Below, in pieces: positions 53,254-63,142 of a stretch of 64,000 nucleotides of DNA. This DNA comes from Flavobacterium sp. M31R6. Its GTDB lineage: Bacteria > Bacteroidota > Bacteroidia > Flavobacteriales > Flavobacteriaceae. Position numbers and translations under genes: made by a program. The notes under the pieces were generated by a model that worked only from the letters and a program-made list of their open reading frames with translations, had not been told where the DNA came from and searched no databases. Numbering within the stretch: position 1 is the stretch's first letter; every line of letters starts with the position of its first letter. The stretch spans positions 186,001-250,000 of the forward strand of contig NZ_CP054141.1 of the NCBI RefSeq assembly GCF_013284035.1, given 5' to 3'.

Positions 53254-55461
53254 TTAGAATTTAAAGGCAACTCCTAAAACAAAGTTTCTTCCCAGATTGG
53301 GTATTCCCGAAGTGGCTAAACGAGATAAATGTGGAATATAAGTTTTATTAAACAAATTGTTTCCATTTAAGTTTAGGTCAAAAGCGGTTTTACCCAACTT
53401 TACTTTACCTCCAAAACCCATATTCACCAAGGTATAACCATCTGAGGAAATGTCATAACCACTTACTTTCTCTTGACTGAAAGTGGTCGAAACATTTAAA
53501 GTGGCAAAAGCATCTTCAATCCAATTTCCAAGTTTAAAATCGGTTTTTATGGTGTTGTCCCAATTGTTTGCCGGAATTTGAGGTAAGTAACCTCCATCTT
53601 GCAGTTTCCCTGTAACGGTTTCAAAACTGGATTCAATATGCAACCAATCCAAAGGGTGCGGATGAATATGCAAAGCGACTTCTCCTCCATATAAATTGGC
53701 ATTATTTTGGATATAGTTATATACATTGAACCCGTCAATTTCTGCTCCAGACGGTGACGAATAAATGTAATCGTTTATGTGATTGTAAAAACCACTCACA
53801 CTAAACTCAAAATGGGTGCTTTTATATTCCAAATCCAAATCGGTTTGAAGGTTTTGCTCGGTTTTTAAATCAGGATTCCCTATTTCATAACGAAAAGTTC
53901 CTTCGTGAACGCCATTCGAAGACAGCTCAGCCAAATTTGGAGCCCTGAATCCTGTTGCAGCATTCAATCGGAAAGACAAATCCTTGGCAAAATAGGTTTT
54001 GTAACCCAATGAAGCGTTGAAGCTATCATAGTTTTTATCGAGTGCCTCAAAATATCCTTCCTCACCAACAATACCGTGTTCTTCGGAAACTAAGTGTCGG
54101 TAATCAAAGCGAAGACCTCCCTGCAATGAATTCACACCCCAATTGTAAATCCCGGTTCCAAAAACTCCAAAATCATTTGTTGTTGCATTTGGAATTAAAA
54201 ATTCATCAGCCAAATTTTTATTTTCCTGAGACATTCCTTGGATACCAAAAATGCTTTCTACTTTTCCAATTTTTGGCAAATAGTATTTGATATTATAATC
54301 AAATGTGTTTAAAATCATATGCAAAATCGCAACGTTACTGTCTTCAAATTCGCTTCGGTCATTCTTGATATAACCTAAATTTACATCCAATTTTGAATCG
54401 CTAAAAAACAGCGTGTTATTCAAAGAAAGCAAATTATTGAAAACACCTTGTTTTGGAAAGGTAGTTTTCTTGGTTGTGGTTTGCTCAGCAATTCCATCTT
54501 CGGGAATTCCAACATCGAGATTATTGTAATTGTATCTGAAAATACTAGAAAACTTAGCATTGCTATACCCTATTCCGGCCTTGAAATCCATTTCCTGAAA
54601 ACGTGTATTTGTAACACGGTCACCATCTGGAATTTTATAATCGGATTGGGTGTTGTAAGCGCCACGTATTAAATATTTCCAATTATCGGTAGATGTTTTC
54701 AAGCCTAAAGTTGTGCTCGCTCCAAGCGTATTTGAAAACAATCGTTGCCCAAAATCCCCTTGAAAAGTATTTGCCAAAGCAAATTTTTCGGGATTAAAAA
54801 ACAAAACGCCTCCCAATGCATCCGAACCATAAAGCAAAGATGCGGGACCTTTAATGACCTCAACATTATCCACCCCAGAATCGTTCAATCCTAAGCCGTG
54901 TTCGTCTCCAAACTGTTGATTTTCTAATCGAACGCCTTGTGTATAGACCAAAACTCGGTTGCCACTCAATCCCCTAATTACCGGTTTCCCGATTGACGTC
55001 CCAGTTGAAACTTGTGAAACTCCTGGAATAGTCGCCAAGCCTTCAATCAAAGTAGCACTCCCCTTTTCTTGCATTGATTTGACACTTTCGCGATCAACTT
55101 TCATTACATTTTGGGATTGCAATTTGGAAAAAGGAGTTGAAACAATAACCTCATCCATCTGAAAAGCCAATTCGTCCATAACGACATCAAGCGTTGGGGC
55201 ATTTTGAACTTTTTCAATCTTTTTATCTTGGGTTGAAAATCCTACGTATGAAAACACAAGTGTTAAATCTCCACTTGGGAGTTCGGTTAAAGTGTACTTA
55301 CCGTTTTGATCAGTTTTGGTTGATTTATGCAATTCGGATGCATCAACGACAACTCCTGCCAAAGGATTATTTTTGGAGTCTGTTACCTTTCCACTTATCG
55401 AGTTTTGTGCGTGTAAAAATGTGGTAAGCCCTAGTAATAGAGCCACTATATATCTTTTCAT
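53254..55461 (-). CDS. TonB-dependent outer-membrane receptor
   Basis: The 735-residue protein has a signal peptide (about 1-18), a carboxypeptidase-regulatory-like domain (about 20-95; ISGKVTDSKNNPLAGVVVDA), a plug domain (about 110-220; GLSGNRVLVYTQGVRLE), and a 22-strand barrel closing with LGRNFVLGVAFKF. Such receptors bring metal chelates, cofactors or glycans through the outer membrane with TonB energy. The length fits siderophore or metal receptors and is shorter than SusC proteins. No SusD gene follows. A small His/Cys-rich protein is encoded upstream, which may point to a metal. Confidence 0.93.
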   Translation of the reverse strand: MKRYIVALLLGLTTFLHAQNSISGKVTDSKNNPLAGVVVDASELHKSTKTDQNGKYTLTELPSGDLTLVFSYVGFSTQDKKIEKVQNAPTLDVVMDELAFQMDEVIVSTPFSKLQSQNVMKVDRESVKSMQEKGSATLIEGLATIPGVSQVSTGTSIGKPVIRGLSGNRVLVYTQGVRLENQQFGDEHGLGLNDSGVDNVEVIKGPASLLYGSDALGGVLFFNPEKFALANTFQGDFGQRLFSNTLGASTTLGLKTSTDNWKYLIRGAYNTQSDYKIPDGDRVTNTRFQEMDFKAGIGYSNAKFSSIFRYNYNNLDVGIPEDGIAEQTTTKKTTFPKQGVFNNLLSLNNTLFFSDSKLDVNLGYIKNDRSEFEDSNVAILHMILNTFDYNIKYYLPKIGKVESIFGIQGMSQENKNLADEFLIPNATTNDFGVFGTGIYNWGVNSLQGGLRFDYRHLVSEEHGIVGEEGYFEALDKNYDSFNASLGYKTYFAKDLSFRLNAATGFRAPNLAELSSNGVHEGTFRYEIGNPDLKTEQNLQTDLDLEYKSTHFEFSVSGFYNHINDYIYSSPSGAEIDGFNVYNYIQNNANLYGGEVALHIHPHPLDWLHIESSFETVTGKLQDGGYLPQIPANNWDNTIKTDFKLGNWIEDAFATLNVSTTFSQEKVSGYDISSDGYTLVNMGFGGKVKLGKTAFDLNLNGNNLFNKTYIPHLSRLATSGIPNLGRNFVLGVAFKF

Positions 55462-55660
55462 TTGAATGTTTGTATTGTTCCAATCAAAGCCCTTTACAAA
55501 AAGGCAACTAATGATTGAAAATGTTTTGTGAATAATAGAACTACTGACAAAATCTCTTTTGAAAGCAAGCTCTAAATATGTTTGATTTAAAAACGAACAA
55601 CCCGAATAAAACCAGGCTCATATTGAAATTATTTCCAAAAAATGGCCTATGCTGGCTCTT

Positions 55661-55763
55661 TAGCCCTGATGGAAGCGGCATTCCAGCTCGTTTTTTCTAC
55701 GAGATGGAATATAGCGGACAGCAGGAACAATGTTTACTGATAAAGCCTATTCTTTCGCTCCTA
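55661..55763 (-). repeat. Dispersed hairpin repeat, inverted copy of 3636-3750
   Basis: It runs from TAGCCCTGAT to CGCTCCTA and carries the arms CTCGT/ACGAG around a T-rich loop. The gap 55462-55812 holds this element and no gene that I can support. Confidence 0.8.
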
Positions 55764-55812
55764 GATAAATTTATCTGTGGAATGTTGTGAAGTGAGTGAT
55801 AAACTGGGTCGC

Positions 55813-56160
55813 TTAGATACAATTTGGGGGGCCACGATGGGAATACAAACTACCCGAAAACGAAAAAACGTTTTGTGCAGTTGCAAAGAAATAAGGTATT
55901 TTCCAGTTCCCAGCAAAGAATGCGTAGGAATAATTTATTGGCGTTACAAAACTGCTGAACCCAAATTGACAAACATAACAATGGTCAAAACTGTGGTGCT
56001 GGTGGGTAAACTCTGAACTGGAATTATAGGTATGATTACAGGTTTTCTCAGAAAATTTTTCTTTTAAATGGCCGATACTGTCAACCGATTGAAACAGTAT
56101 TGAGAACAATACCGCAACAACCAAAGAAAAATTTAATATGAGCTGTTTCCTTTTCATCAA
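55813..56160 (-). CDS. Small secreted or membrane protein with His/Cys cluster
   Basis: The 115-residue protein has an N-terminal hydrophobic segment (about 8-25) and a central cluster of His and Cys residues (CNHTYNSSSEFTHQHHSFDH, then CYVCQF near residues 58-66). Such clusters bind transition metals. It lies upstream of, and reads in the same direction as, the TonB receptor gene, with a repeat element between them. A role in metal capture or sensing beside that receptor is a guess. The start may be either of the first two methionines. Confidence 0.6.
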   Translation of the reverse strand: MMKRKQLILNFSLVVAVLFSILFQSVDSIGHLKEKFSEKTCNHTYNSSSEFTHQHHSFDHCYVCQFGFSSFVTPINYSYAFFAGNWKIPYFFATAQNVFSFSGSLYSHRGPPNCI

Positions 56161-56180
56161 CGCAAAGGTAAGAAAACAAA

Positions 56181-56210
56181 AAAACTACAACCGATTAAAG
56201 TTGTAGTTTT
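56181..56210. terminator. Terminator downstream of asd
   Basis: AAAACTACAAC and GTTGTAGTTTT pair perfectly around an 8-base loop. In the leftward direction it lies after asd and before the small His/Cys protein gene. Confidence 0.8.
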
Positions 56211-56238
56211 CTTATGAATTAAATATCTATAAAATGGA

Positions 56239-57228
56239 TTAAACCAATTTTGCAGCAATTAAGTATTCTGCAATTTGAATGGTATTGGTTGCTGCTCCTT
56301 TTCTCAAGTTATCGGCAACAATCCACATATTCAACGTGTTTGCTTGGCTTTCGTCACGACGAATACGTCCAACGAATACATCATTTTTACCTTCCGCATA
56401 TTTTGGCATTGGATAAGTAAAAGTATCCAAGTTGTCTTGAACCGTCACACCATCCGTTTGGCTCAAAATAGTTCTTACTTCGTTTACATCAAAATCATTG
56501 CTGAATTCAACATTTACCGCTTCACTATGTCCACCAACAACTGGTACACGAACAGCAGTAGCCGTTACTTTGATTGAATCATCGCTTAAGATTTTTTTGG
56601 TTTCTTTAACCAATTTCATCTCTTCTTTAGTGTATCCGTTATCTTCAAAAACGTCACATTGTGGGATACAGTTACGGTTGATTTCGTATTTGTAAACCAT
56701 ATCACCTTTTATTCCCGCCACTTCATTTTCAAATTGTTGAACTGCTTTCACACCTGTTCCTGTAATGGATTGGTAAGTAGAAACAATCACACGTTTTATG
56801 TTGTATTTTTTATGCAATGGAGCCAAAGCTAGTACCATTTGAATAGTAGAACAGTTTGGGTTTGCAATGATTTTATCTTCTTTTGTCAATTGATTTGCAT
56901 TGATTTCCGGTACCACCAATTTTTTGGTTGGATCCATTCTCCAAGCTGATGAATTATCAATAACTGTAGTTCCTGCTTCGGCAAATTTAGGAGCCCATTC
57001 TAATGATGTTCCTCCACCAGCAGAAAATAACGCAATATCCGCTTTCATATCAACGGCTGTTTGCATACCAACGACCTTGTATTTTTTTCCTTGAAATTCA
57101 ATTTCTTTTCCAACTGATTTCTCAGAAGCAACTGGAATTAATTCGGTTACAGGAAAATTTCTTTCTGCCAATACTTTCAACATTATCTCGCCAACCATTC
57201 CGGTAGCTCCTACAACTGCTATTCTCAT
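56239..57228 (-). CDS. asd: Aspartate-semialdehyde dehydrogenase
   Basis: This enzyme makes L-aspartate semialdehyde for lysine, diaminopimelate, threonine and methionine synthesis. The 329-residue protein starts MRIAVVGATGMVGEIMLKVL with the NADP loop. The catalytic cysteine C126 is in ANPNCSTIQM, and the histidine lies in VPVVGGHSEAVNVEF. It stands alone on the minus strand. Confidence 0.96.
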   Translation of the reverse strand: MRIAVVGATGMVGEIMLKVLAERNFPVTELIPVASEKSVGKEIEFQGKKYKVVGMQTAVDMKADIALFSAGGGTSLEWAPKFAEAGTTVIDNSSAWRMDPTKKLVVPEINANQLTKEDKIIANPNCSTIQMVLALAPLHKKYNIKRVIVSTYQSITGTGVKAVQQFENEVAGIKGDMVYKYEINRNCIPQCDVFEDNGYTKEEMKLVKETKKILSDDSIKVTATAVRVPVVGGHSEAVNVEFSNDFDVNEVRTILSQTDGVTVQDNLDTFTYPMPKYAEGKNDVFVGRIRRDESQANTLNMWIVADNLRKGAATNTIQIAEYLIAAKLV

Positions 57229-57347
57229 CGTAACTATATTATTATATGTGTATATTTATTTTTGAAGTACAAAAGTATGTAATATTCAAAACATAACAAG
57301 CGTCTTCACAAAAATTAACAAATTGTTACAAATTAAACAAAATAGAA

Positions 57348-57372
57348 AAACCACCCATTTATAGAGTGGTTT
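57348..57372. terminator. Weak hairpin downstream of mscL
   Basis: AAACCAC pairs with GTGGTTT around an 11-base loop, between mscL and asd. Confidence 0.45.
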
Positions 57373-57413
57373 AGTTAGAATATATAGTGTAGAGCGGTAT
57401 TGTTTTTTTATAG

Positions 57414-57512
57414 TTTCTAAGATTCTGAGACTCTAAGTTGCTAAGATTTTAAATAGCACAATTTTTTATTTAACTTAGAATCTTAGCAACTTAGTCGCTT
57501 AGCATCTCAGAC
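57414..57512. repeat. Intergenic inverted repeat of CTAAGATT type
   Basis: CTCTAAGTTGCTAAGATT (57431-57448) pairs with AATCTTAGCAACTTAGTC (57479-57496) with two mismatches. Repeats of this wording are familiar in flavobacterial intergenic DNA. It ends at the mscL stop. Confidence 0.65.
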
Positions 57513-57941
57513 TTATTTTTTCAGCAAATCTCTAATTTGGGTAAGCAATTCTTCCTGTGTTGGTCCTGCAGGTGGAGCTTCTACCGGAGCTTCTTGTTTT
57601 TTGGTTTTTTCATAAGCTTTCAGCACCATAAAGATACAAAAACCAATGATTACAAAATCAAAAACCGTTTGAATAAAAGCGCCATAATTTATGGCAACTT
57701 CAGCAATTGCGGGCACTTTTTCCGTTCCATTTTCCATAACAGCTGGAACACCGTCCTGGAGAACAACTTTCAGGTTTTTAAAATCTACCTTTCCTAATAG
57801 TAGTCCAATTGGCGGCATCAAAACGTCATTTGTAAAAGAGGTGACAATTTTTCCAAAAGCCCCACCAACGATTACCGCTGTTGCCAAATTCACTATTTCG
57901 CCTTTCATCAAAAAGGCTTTGAAATCACTAATAAATCCCAT
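57513..57941 (-). CDS. mscL: Large-conductance mechanosensitive channel
   Basis: MscL opens under membrane tension and saves cells from osmotic downshock. The 142-residue protein starts with FISDFKAFLMKGEIVNLATAVIVGGAFGKIVTSF, the first helix with its gating glycines. FVIIGFCIFMVLKAYEK is the second helix. The C-terminal helix bundle is preceded by a Pro/Ala-rich linker (APVEAPPAGPTQEEL). It stands alone. Confidence 0.96.
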   Translation of the reverse strand: MGFISDFKAFLMKGEIVNLATAVIVGGAFGKIVTSFTNDVLMPPIGLLLGKVDFKNLKVVLQDGVPAVMENGTEKVPAIAEVAINYGAFIQTVFDFVIIGFCIFMVLKAYEKTKKQEAPVEAPPAGPTQEELLTQIRDLLKK

Positions 57942-58006
57942 AATGTATTGATTTTGGTTAGTTTATAATGTAACGAATATACTTATTTTTGGGAAATAAA
58001 TTACTA

Positions 58007-60481
58007 TTATTCTCTATAAAAAACACGTTTCACTCTTTGTGAAATACTCGTAAGGATTTCATACGGAATCGTTTTCAATTGTTCAGCCATATAAGTTACA
58101 GTTGGGCTTTCGCCAAAAATCACTACTGCATCTCCTTCTTTACATTCAATCTCGGTCACATCAACCATTAACATATCCATGCAAACGCTTCCAAGAATGG
58201 ATGCTTTTTTATTTTTTATCGTTACAAAACCAACCCCATTTCCCCAACTTCTGGCAATACCATCGGCATAACCAATAGGAATTGTGGCAATTTTAGACTC
58301 CCTGTTTGCCATAAATCGTCTGCCGTAGCCAACACTTTCTCCTGATTGAATTGTTCTGATTTGGGAAATAATGGATTTTAAGGTTCCCACATTCTCAAGG
58401 TATTTTTGTTCTTCTGAATCATTGGAAACACCATAAAGACCAATTCCCAAACGAACCATATCGTATTGTGCTTCTGGAAAATTACTAATCCCAGATGTGT
58501 TCAAAATATGGCGAATAGGAGTAATAGCCAATTCGTTCATCAATTTCGACGATAATTTCTCGAATAAATTAATTTGATACTCCACAAAATCCTTATGTTG
58601 CAAATCATCACTTGTAGCCAAATGTGATAAGACACTCTGCACTTTGACTGTTGAGTTTCCTTTCAGAGTGGCTATTAAATCATCTATTGTATTTGCCTCA
58701 AAACCCAGACGATGCATTCCGGTGTCCAACTTTATATGAATCGGAAAATCTTTTAATTTCTTTTGCTCTGCAATTTTGAGGAAAGCATTTAGTCCTTTCA
58801 AGCTATAAATCTCAGGTTCCAATTGATGCTGAATTATAGCCGGAAAGCTCGTATTTTCAGGATTCAAAACCATAATTGGCAATTTGATGCCTGCAGTTTT
58901 TAATGAAATCCCTTCATCGGCGAAAGCCACTCCCAAATAATCTACTTTGTGATGTTCCAGTAATTTTGCAATTTCAAATCCTCCGCTTCCGTAACCAAAA
59001 GCTTTTACCATTGCCATCATTTTAGTAGCGGGTTTTAGCTTTGATTTAAAGAAATTAAAATTATAACTTATTGCATTCAAATTAATCTCAAGAACTGTTT
59101 CGTGTGTTTTCTCTGCAAATGCTGCCACGATTTCTTCAAACTGAAAAGATCGCGCTCCTTTAATCAGTATGGTTTCATTTTCGAAATGCAATTGCTCCAA
59201 ATGCAATAAAAACTCGTTGGTGTCTTTAAAAAAGATAGCATTCGGCAGTTTTGTTTTCAATGTCGAAATCGTTTCACCAATTCCAATAAAACGGCTGATG
59301 TTATTGGAAACGATTAACTCGGCCACTTTAGAATATAATATTTCATTAGACAATCCGCTTTGAAAAATATCCGAAAGCACGACAGTTTTCTTCTGATGTT
59401 GCTTTTGACTTTCTAGGAAATCCAACGCTATTTTTAAAGATTGAAAATCGGAACTATAACTGTCATCTATAAGACTGCAATTATTGTTTCCTTTTTTTAC
59501 TTTCAAACGCATTTCTATCGGATACAATAATTCGATTCGGTTTTGAATGGTTTTGGCATCGTATTCAAAATACAATAAAACCGATAGACAAGTAATCACA
59601 TTTTCGACCGAAGCATCGTCCACAAAAGGAATTTTCAAGGTTGAAATATTTCCTTTATAAGTATATTCAATGAGTGTATGATCGTGAGTATGTTCTTTCT
59701 TGGAAACAAAAACAGTCGCAGTTGTATCTGTAAAAGACCAAGAAAAAAGCCCCCTAGCCCCCGAAGGGGGAATATGCTCACTCAAATAAGATAAACAGTT
59801 ATCAACCAATTTGCTTTTTTGATAAATCAAAACCTTCGATTGTTGGAAAAGCAGCATTTTTTCTTTGACTTTTTCTTCCAGATTTTTAAACCCTTCATCG
59901 TGGGCAGAACCTATATTGGTTAAGATTCCAATTGTTGGCTGAATGATTTTCTCCAGTTTCTCCATTTCTGAAACAGTTGAAATTCCGGCTTCGAAAATAC
60001 CTAGATTGTGTTTTTCATTAATAGCAAGTACCGACAACGGAACACCAACTTGAGAATTATAACTTTTAGGACTTCGGATAATATTGTAATCGGGACTCAA
60101 TAAAAAATTGAGCCATTCCTTTACGATTGTTTTGCCATTGCTTCCTGTCACTCCTATAATTGGAAACGAAAAAAGACTGCGATAATGAGCGGCAATGTGT
60201 TGTAAAGCTTCCAATGTATTTTTGACAATCAAAAAATTGGCTTTTGCCTTAAGACCATCGGGAATATGGGTCACGACAAAATTCCGAACGCCTTTATCAA
60301 TTAAATCTTTTAGGTATATATGAGCGTCGTTATTGGTTCCAACTAATGCAAAAAAAAGTGTTTTTTCATTGTTTTGCAAAGAACGACTGTCAATGGAAAT
60401 ATTATCAATTTCTAAATTATTGGTGTTTCCAATTTCTTCAGTATTCAGAATTGACGCGATTTTTTTTAGGGATAAATTCAT
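58007..60481 (-). CDS. murF-alr: Fused MurF ligase and alanine racemase
   Basis: The 824-residue protein joins two peptidoglycan steps. The N-terminal MurF part (about 1-455) adds D-Ala-D-Ala to UDP-MurNAc-tripeptide; its ATP loop GVTGSNGKTIVKEW lies near residues 119-132. The C-terminal alanine racemase (about 460-824) supplies D-alanine; its PLP lysine is K493 in MAMVKAFGYGSG, and the second catalytic base lies near RLGIGLYG. This fusion is typical of Bacteroidetes. It is probably transcribed from the gap after the toxin-antitoxin pair. Confidence 0.95.
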   Translation of the reverse strand: MNLSLKKIASILNTEEIGNTNNLEIDNISIDSRSLQNNEKTLFFALVGTNNDAHIYLKDLIDKGVRNFVVTHIPDGLKAKANFLIVKNTLEALQHIAAHYRSLFSFPIIGVTGSNGKTIVKEWLNFLLSPDYNIIRSPKSYNSQVGVPLSVLAINEKHNLGIFEAGISTVSEMEKLEKIIQPTIGILTNIGSAHDEGFKNLEEKVKEKMLLFQQSKVLIYQKSKLVDNCLSYLSEHIPPSGARGLFSWSFTDTTATVFVSKKEHTHDHTLIEYTYKGNISTLKIPFVDDASVENVITCLSVLLYFEYDAKTIQNRIELLYPIEMRLKVKKGNNNCSLIDDSYSSDFQSLKIALDFLESQKQHQKKTVVLSDIFQSGLSNEILYSKVAELIVSNNISRFIGIGETISTLKTKLPNAIFFKDTNEFLLHLEQLHFENETILIKGARSFQFEEIVAAFAEKTHETVLEINLNAISYNFNFFKSKLKPATKMMAMVKAFGYGSGGFEIAKLLEHHKVDYLGVAFADEGISLKTAGIKLPIMVLNPENTSFPAIIQHQLEPEIYSLKGLNAFLKIAEQKKLKDFPIHIKLDTGMHRLGFEANTIDDLIATLKGNSTVKVQSVLSHLATSDDLQHKDFVEYQINLFEKLSSKLMNELAITPIRHILNTSGISNFPEAQYDMVRLGIGLYGVSNDSEEQKYLENVGTLKSIISQIRTIQSGESVGYGRRFMANRESKIATIPIGYADGIARSWGNGVGFVTIKNKKASILGSVCMDMLMVDVTEIECKEGDAVVIFGESPTVTYMAEQLKTIPYEILTSISQRVKRVFYRE

Positions 60482-60512
60482 TTTGGAGAAGATTTAAAAA
60501 TTGTAAAACACA

Positions 60513-60830
60513 TTATTTTGTTCTTTTAATTTTTAAAGGTTCTTGCCGGCAATCAAAGACATCGACAATTTCGATTAAATTTATTTCTAAATTCACATAA
60601 TAAATTATCTTATAGTTGGCATATAAAAAATAACGAAATTCTTGTTTTCTATCAACCAACAGCTCTTCTTTTTGACCTATAAATGGATACTTCTGAAGTA
60701 TAAGTACTTCTTTTGAAATTTCTTTTACCTTGTTTTTTGCTGTTTTTAAATTGGATTTGCTTTTATAATATAAAAATATTTTTCGCAATTCATTTTTGGA
60801 ATATTCTGTCCAATTTAATGTTAACTCCAT
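60513..60830 (-). CDS. RelE/ParE-superfamily toxin
   Basis: The 105-residue protein matches the RelE/ParE fold, with LTLNWTEYSKNELRKIFLYY at the start and EFRYFLYANYKIIYYVNLE in the late strands. ParE-type members poison gyrase and RelE types cut mRNA; the lack of a clear RelE catalytic set leans to ParE, with low certainty. It overlaps the upstream antitoxin gene by 10 bases and lies 31 bases before murF-alr. Confidence 0.85.
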   Translation of the reverse strand: MELTLNWTEYSKNELRKIFLYYKSKSNLKTAKNKVKEISKEVLILQKYPFIGQKEELLVDRKQEFRYFLYANYKIIYYVNLEINLIEIVDVFDCRQEPLKIKRTK

Positions 60831-61063
60831 TTTTCAATCTCTTTCAATAACTCGTTTGCTTCAATAACCCGTCCGTTTTTCGAATCATCCATTGATTGAT
60901 CGATTCTGTTTTCAAACTCTTCCATAGTCATCGGGTGAAACTCTTTATCACTGTAGTTTTTCTTTTCTTTTTTTAGAAAATTTTCTAGACGAGCTACAAT
61001 CTCTTCGTTCTGTATAGAAAGAAATTCTTGAATAAACGCTATTTTCCTAGTTTGTAAGTCCAT
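60821..61063 (-). CDS. Antitoxin partner of the RelE/ParE toxin
   Basis: The 80-residue acidic protein is encoded directly upstream of the toxin with a 10-base overlap, the usual antitoxin-first order. The N-terminal half is helical (KIAFIQEFLSIQNEEIVARL) and the rest is disordered and charged. It probably represses the operon and covers the toxin. The fold resembles no single family that I can name. Confidence 0.8.
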   Translation of the reverse strand: MDLQTRKIAFIQEFLSIQNEEIVARLENFLKKEKKNYSDKEFHPMTMEEFENRIDQSMDDSKNGRVIEANELLKEIEKWS

Positions 61064-61166
61064 TGCAATTAATTTTACATCAAAGTTATAAAAAAACGAA
61101 ATGCATTTTTGTTTATTTCACCTTTTTATTGAAACTAAAAAAACATTAATAATAGCTTTTATTCCA

Positions 61167-61757
61167 TTACTTCCCTTCATCTTTCCTCATCGCGTGATAA
61201 TAGGCAGCGCGACTCAATGGTTCATATTCCTCAGTTTCACCTAGCATTACAAGTTTATCGTTATCAGTTTTACGGAAACTGTAATTGGCTAGATTTCCTG
61301 TTCGCGTACACACCGCATGCACTTTAGTAACGTACTCAGCTGTCGCCATAAGCGCGGGCATAGGCCCAAAAGGATTACCCTTGAAATCCATATCCAATCC
61401 AGCAACAATGACGCGAATTCCTTGATTGGCAAGGTCGTTGCAAATCGTTACAATTTCGTCATCAAAAAACTGCGCTTCATCAATCCCAACCACATCACAG
61501 CCTAATGCCAAAATAGCAATATTCGCCGCAGCGGGAACGGGTGTGGAGCGAATTTCATTACTGTCGTGCGATACCACCATTTCCTCATGGTATCTAGTAT
61601 CAATTGCGGGTTTGAAAATCTCTACTTTTTGCTTGGCAAATTGTGCTCTTTTCAACCTACGGATGAGTTCTTCGGTTTTTCCCGAAAACATTGAGCCACA
61701 AATGACTTCAATCCATCCAAACTGCTCTTTATGATTTACTGTGTTTTCGAGAAACAT
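61167..61757 (-). CDS. tdk: Thymidine kinase
   Basis: Thymidine kinase phosphorylates thymidine in pyrimidine salvage. The 196-residue protein has the P-loop [11 protein letters not shown] near residues 21-31, the Walker B DEAQFF, and the substrate lid region near [10 protein letters not shown]. The length fits type II thymidine kinases. It stands alone; the 61758-62050 gap is AT-rich with nothing else that I can name. Confidence 0.95.
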   Translation of the reverse strand: MFLENTVNHKEQFGWIEVICGSMFSGKTEELIRRLKRAQFAKQKVEIFKPAIDTRYHEEMVVSHDSNEIRSTPVPAAANIAILALGCDVVGIDEAQFFDDEIVTICNDLANQGIRVIVAGLDMDFKGNPFGPMPALMATAEYVTKVHAVCTRTGNLANYSFRKTDNDKLVMLGETEEYEPLSRAAYYHAMRKDEGK

Positions 61758-62050
61758 TTTGTATTTTTCTAGCTTAAAAAATGAATAGTTTTTATTACTT
61801 TGTAACGGTAATAAATCGCATGGGTAAACTCAATTTTACCTAGTAAACGTTTTGAAATAAAGTGTTCGAATTTGATGAAGTTATTTTGAAACATTTACTT
61901 GGTTTCAAAAGTAGATAATTTTTATCAAATCGAAAATTTGAGAGGTCTTATTTAAATAATAAATAGTAAAAAAGAAATCTATACCTCGCCAGCTAGTACA
62001 AACAAAGAATAATTTTATATAAAGCCATATTCATTATAATTTCAGAAGCC

Positions 62051-63079
62051 ATGAAAAAAAAATTGGAAGCCGACTTAATCAGCATTGCTCATAGAATTTT
62101 ACAACTTAAAAATAAATCTGACATCAATCAACTTTTTTTGGAAACACAAAAATTATATGAAAAATTAGCAGTTTTACGATTTGTGGAAGAGCATTTTTCG
62201 GATGCTAAACCAACAATTGGTCAAGCTGAAGTTGTCGAAAAAATGAAAGAGTTTTTCGAAAACATAGCGGTTCCCGAATTTCAAAGACCTCCTTCAATTA
62301 TCAAAGCCGATATAGAGGAAGCTCCTGTGGCTGAAATTATTGAGGACAAATCTATCAGCCCTATTAAAGTTGAAGAAGTAATAAAGGAAGAAGACAACAA
62401 AGTTAAACTCGAAGAAATCATTGCTACAAGCGATGAAGTTCCTACATCCGATATTCCTGAACCTTTATTAGAAGAAACAAAAGTATCTGAAGACATTATT
62501 GCCGAAAAAATAGAAGAAGAGACGCCAATTGAAAAGCCAATGTTCCTTTTAGAAGAAACAGAAATTGAACCAATAGCCACTACAATTGTTGAGCCAATAG
62601 AAACTGTAAAACCAGAATCTCCTAAGAAAAAGGAAATAGTCCAAATATCTTTTGATGACTTGCTTGGCGGTAAATACACTGCCCCTGATTTTGTAAAAGT
62701 TTCTCCTTCGGATAAAAAACAAGAAACGGATTCTATTCAACCAACTCCTGATTTTGATTTTCCAAAAGAACCTATTTCAAATGCTCCACAAACAACATTC
62801 GAAAAAGCAGAACCTAAAACAATTACCCTGAATGACAAATTAGCAAAAGAAATTAACATTGGACTGAACGACCGAATTGCTTTTGTTAAACATTTATTTG
62901 GCGGCAATAATGAAGATTACAACCGCGTAGTGAATCAACTCATCACATTTGATACTTTTATCGAAACCAAAGCTTTTATTGACGAAATGGTAAAACCAGA
63001 TTACAATAATTGGGAAGGAAAAGAAGATTACGAACATCGTTTTATGGAAATCATAGAGAAAAAATTCTTGTCGTTTTAA
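62051..63079 (+). CDS. Hypothetical protein, acidic linker type
   Basis: The 342-residue protein has a helical N-terminus (about 1-80), a long low-complexity Glu/Pro/Ile-rich centre (about 85-230) and a helical C-terminal domain (about 255-342; LNDRIAFVKHLFGGNNEDYN). No enzyme motif is seen. The arrangement beside rsmI is familiar from flavobacterial genomes (memory only). It probably lies in the cytoplasm. Confidence 0.75.
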   Translation: MKKKLEADLISIAHRILQLKNKSDINQLFLETQKLYEKLAVLRFVEEHFSDAKPTIGQAEVVEKMKEFFENIAVPEFQRPPSIIKADIEEAPVAEIIEDKSISPIKVEEVIKEEDNKVKLEEIIATSDEVPTSDIPEPLLEETKVSEDIIAEKIEEETPIEKPMFLLEETEIEPIATTIVEPIETVKPESPKKKEIVQISFDDLLGGKYTAPDFVKVSPSDKKQETDSIQPTPDFDFPKEPISNAPQTTFEKAEPKTITLNDKLAKEINIGLNDRIAFVKHLFGGNNEDYNRVVNQLITFDTFIETKAFIDEMVKPDYNNWEGKEDYEHRFMEIIEKKFLSF

Positions 63080-63142
63080 GGGTTTCAACTTTACTCATTT
63101 CCCATTTTATATTTTATTAAATCCTCTCTTTAAGCAAGAAAA

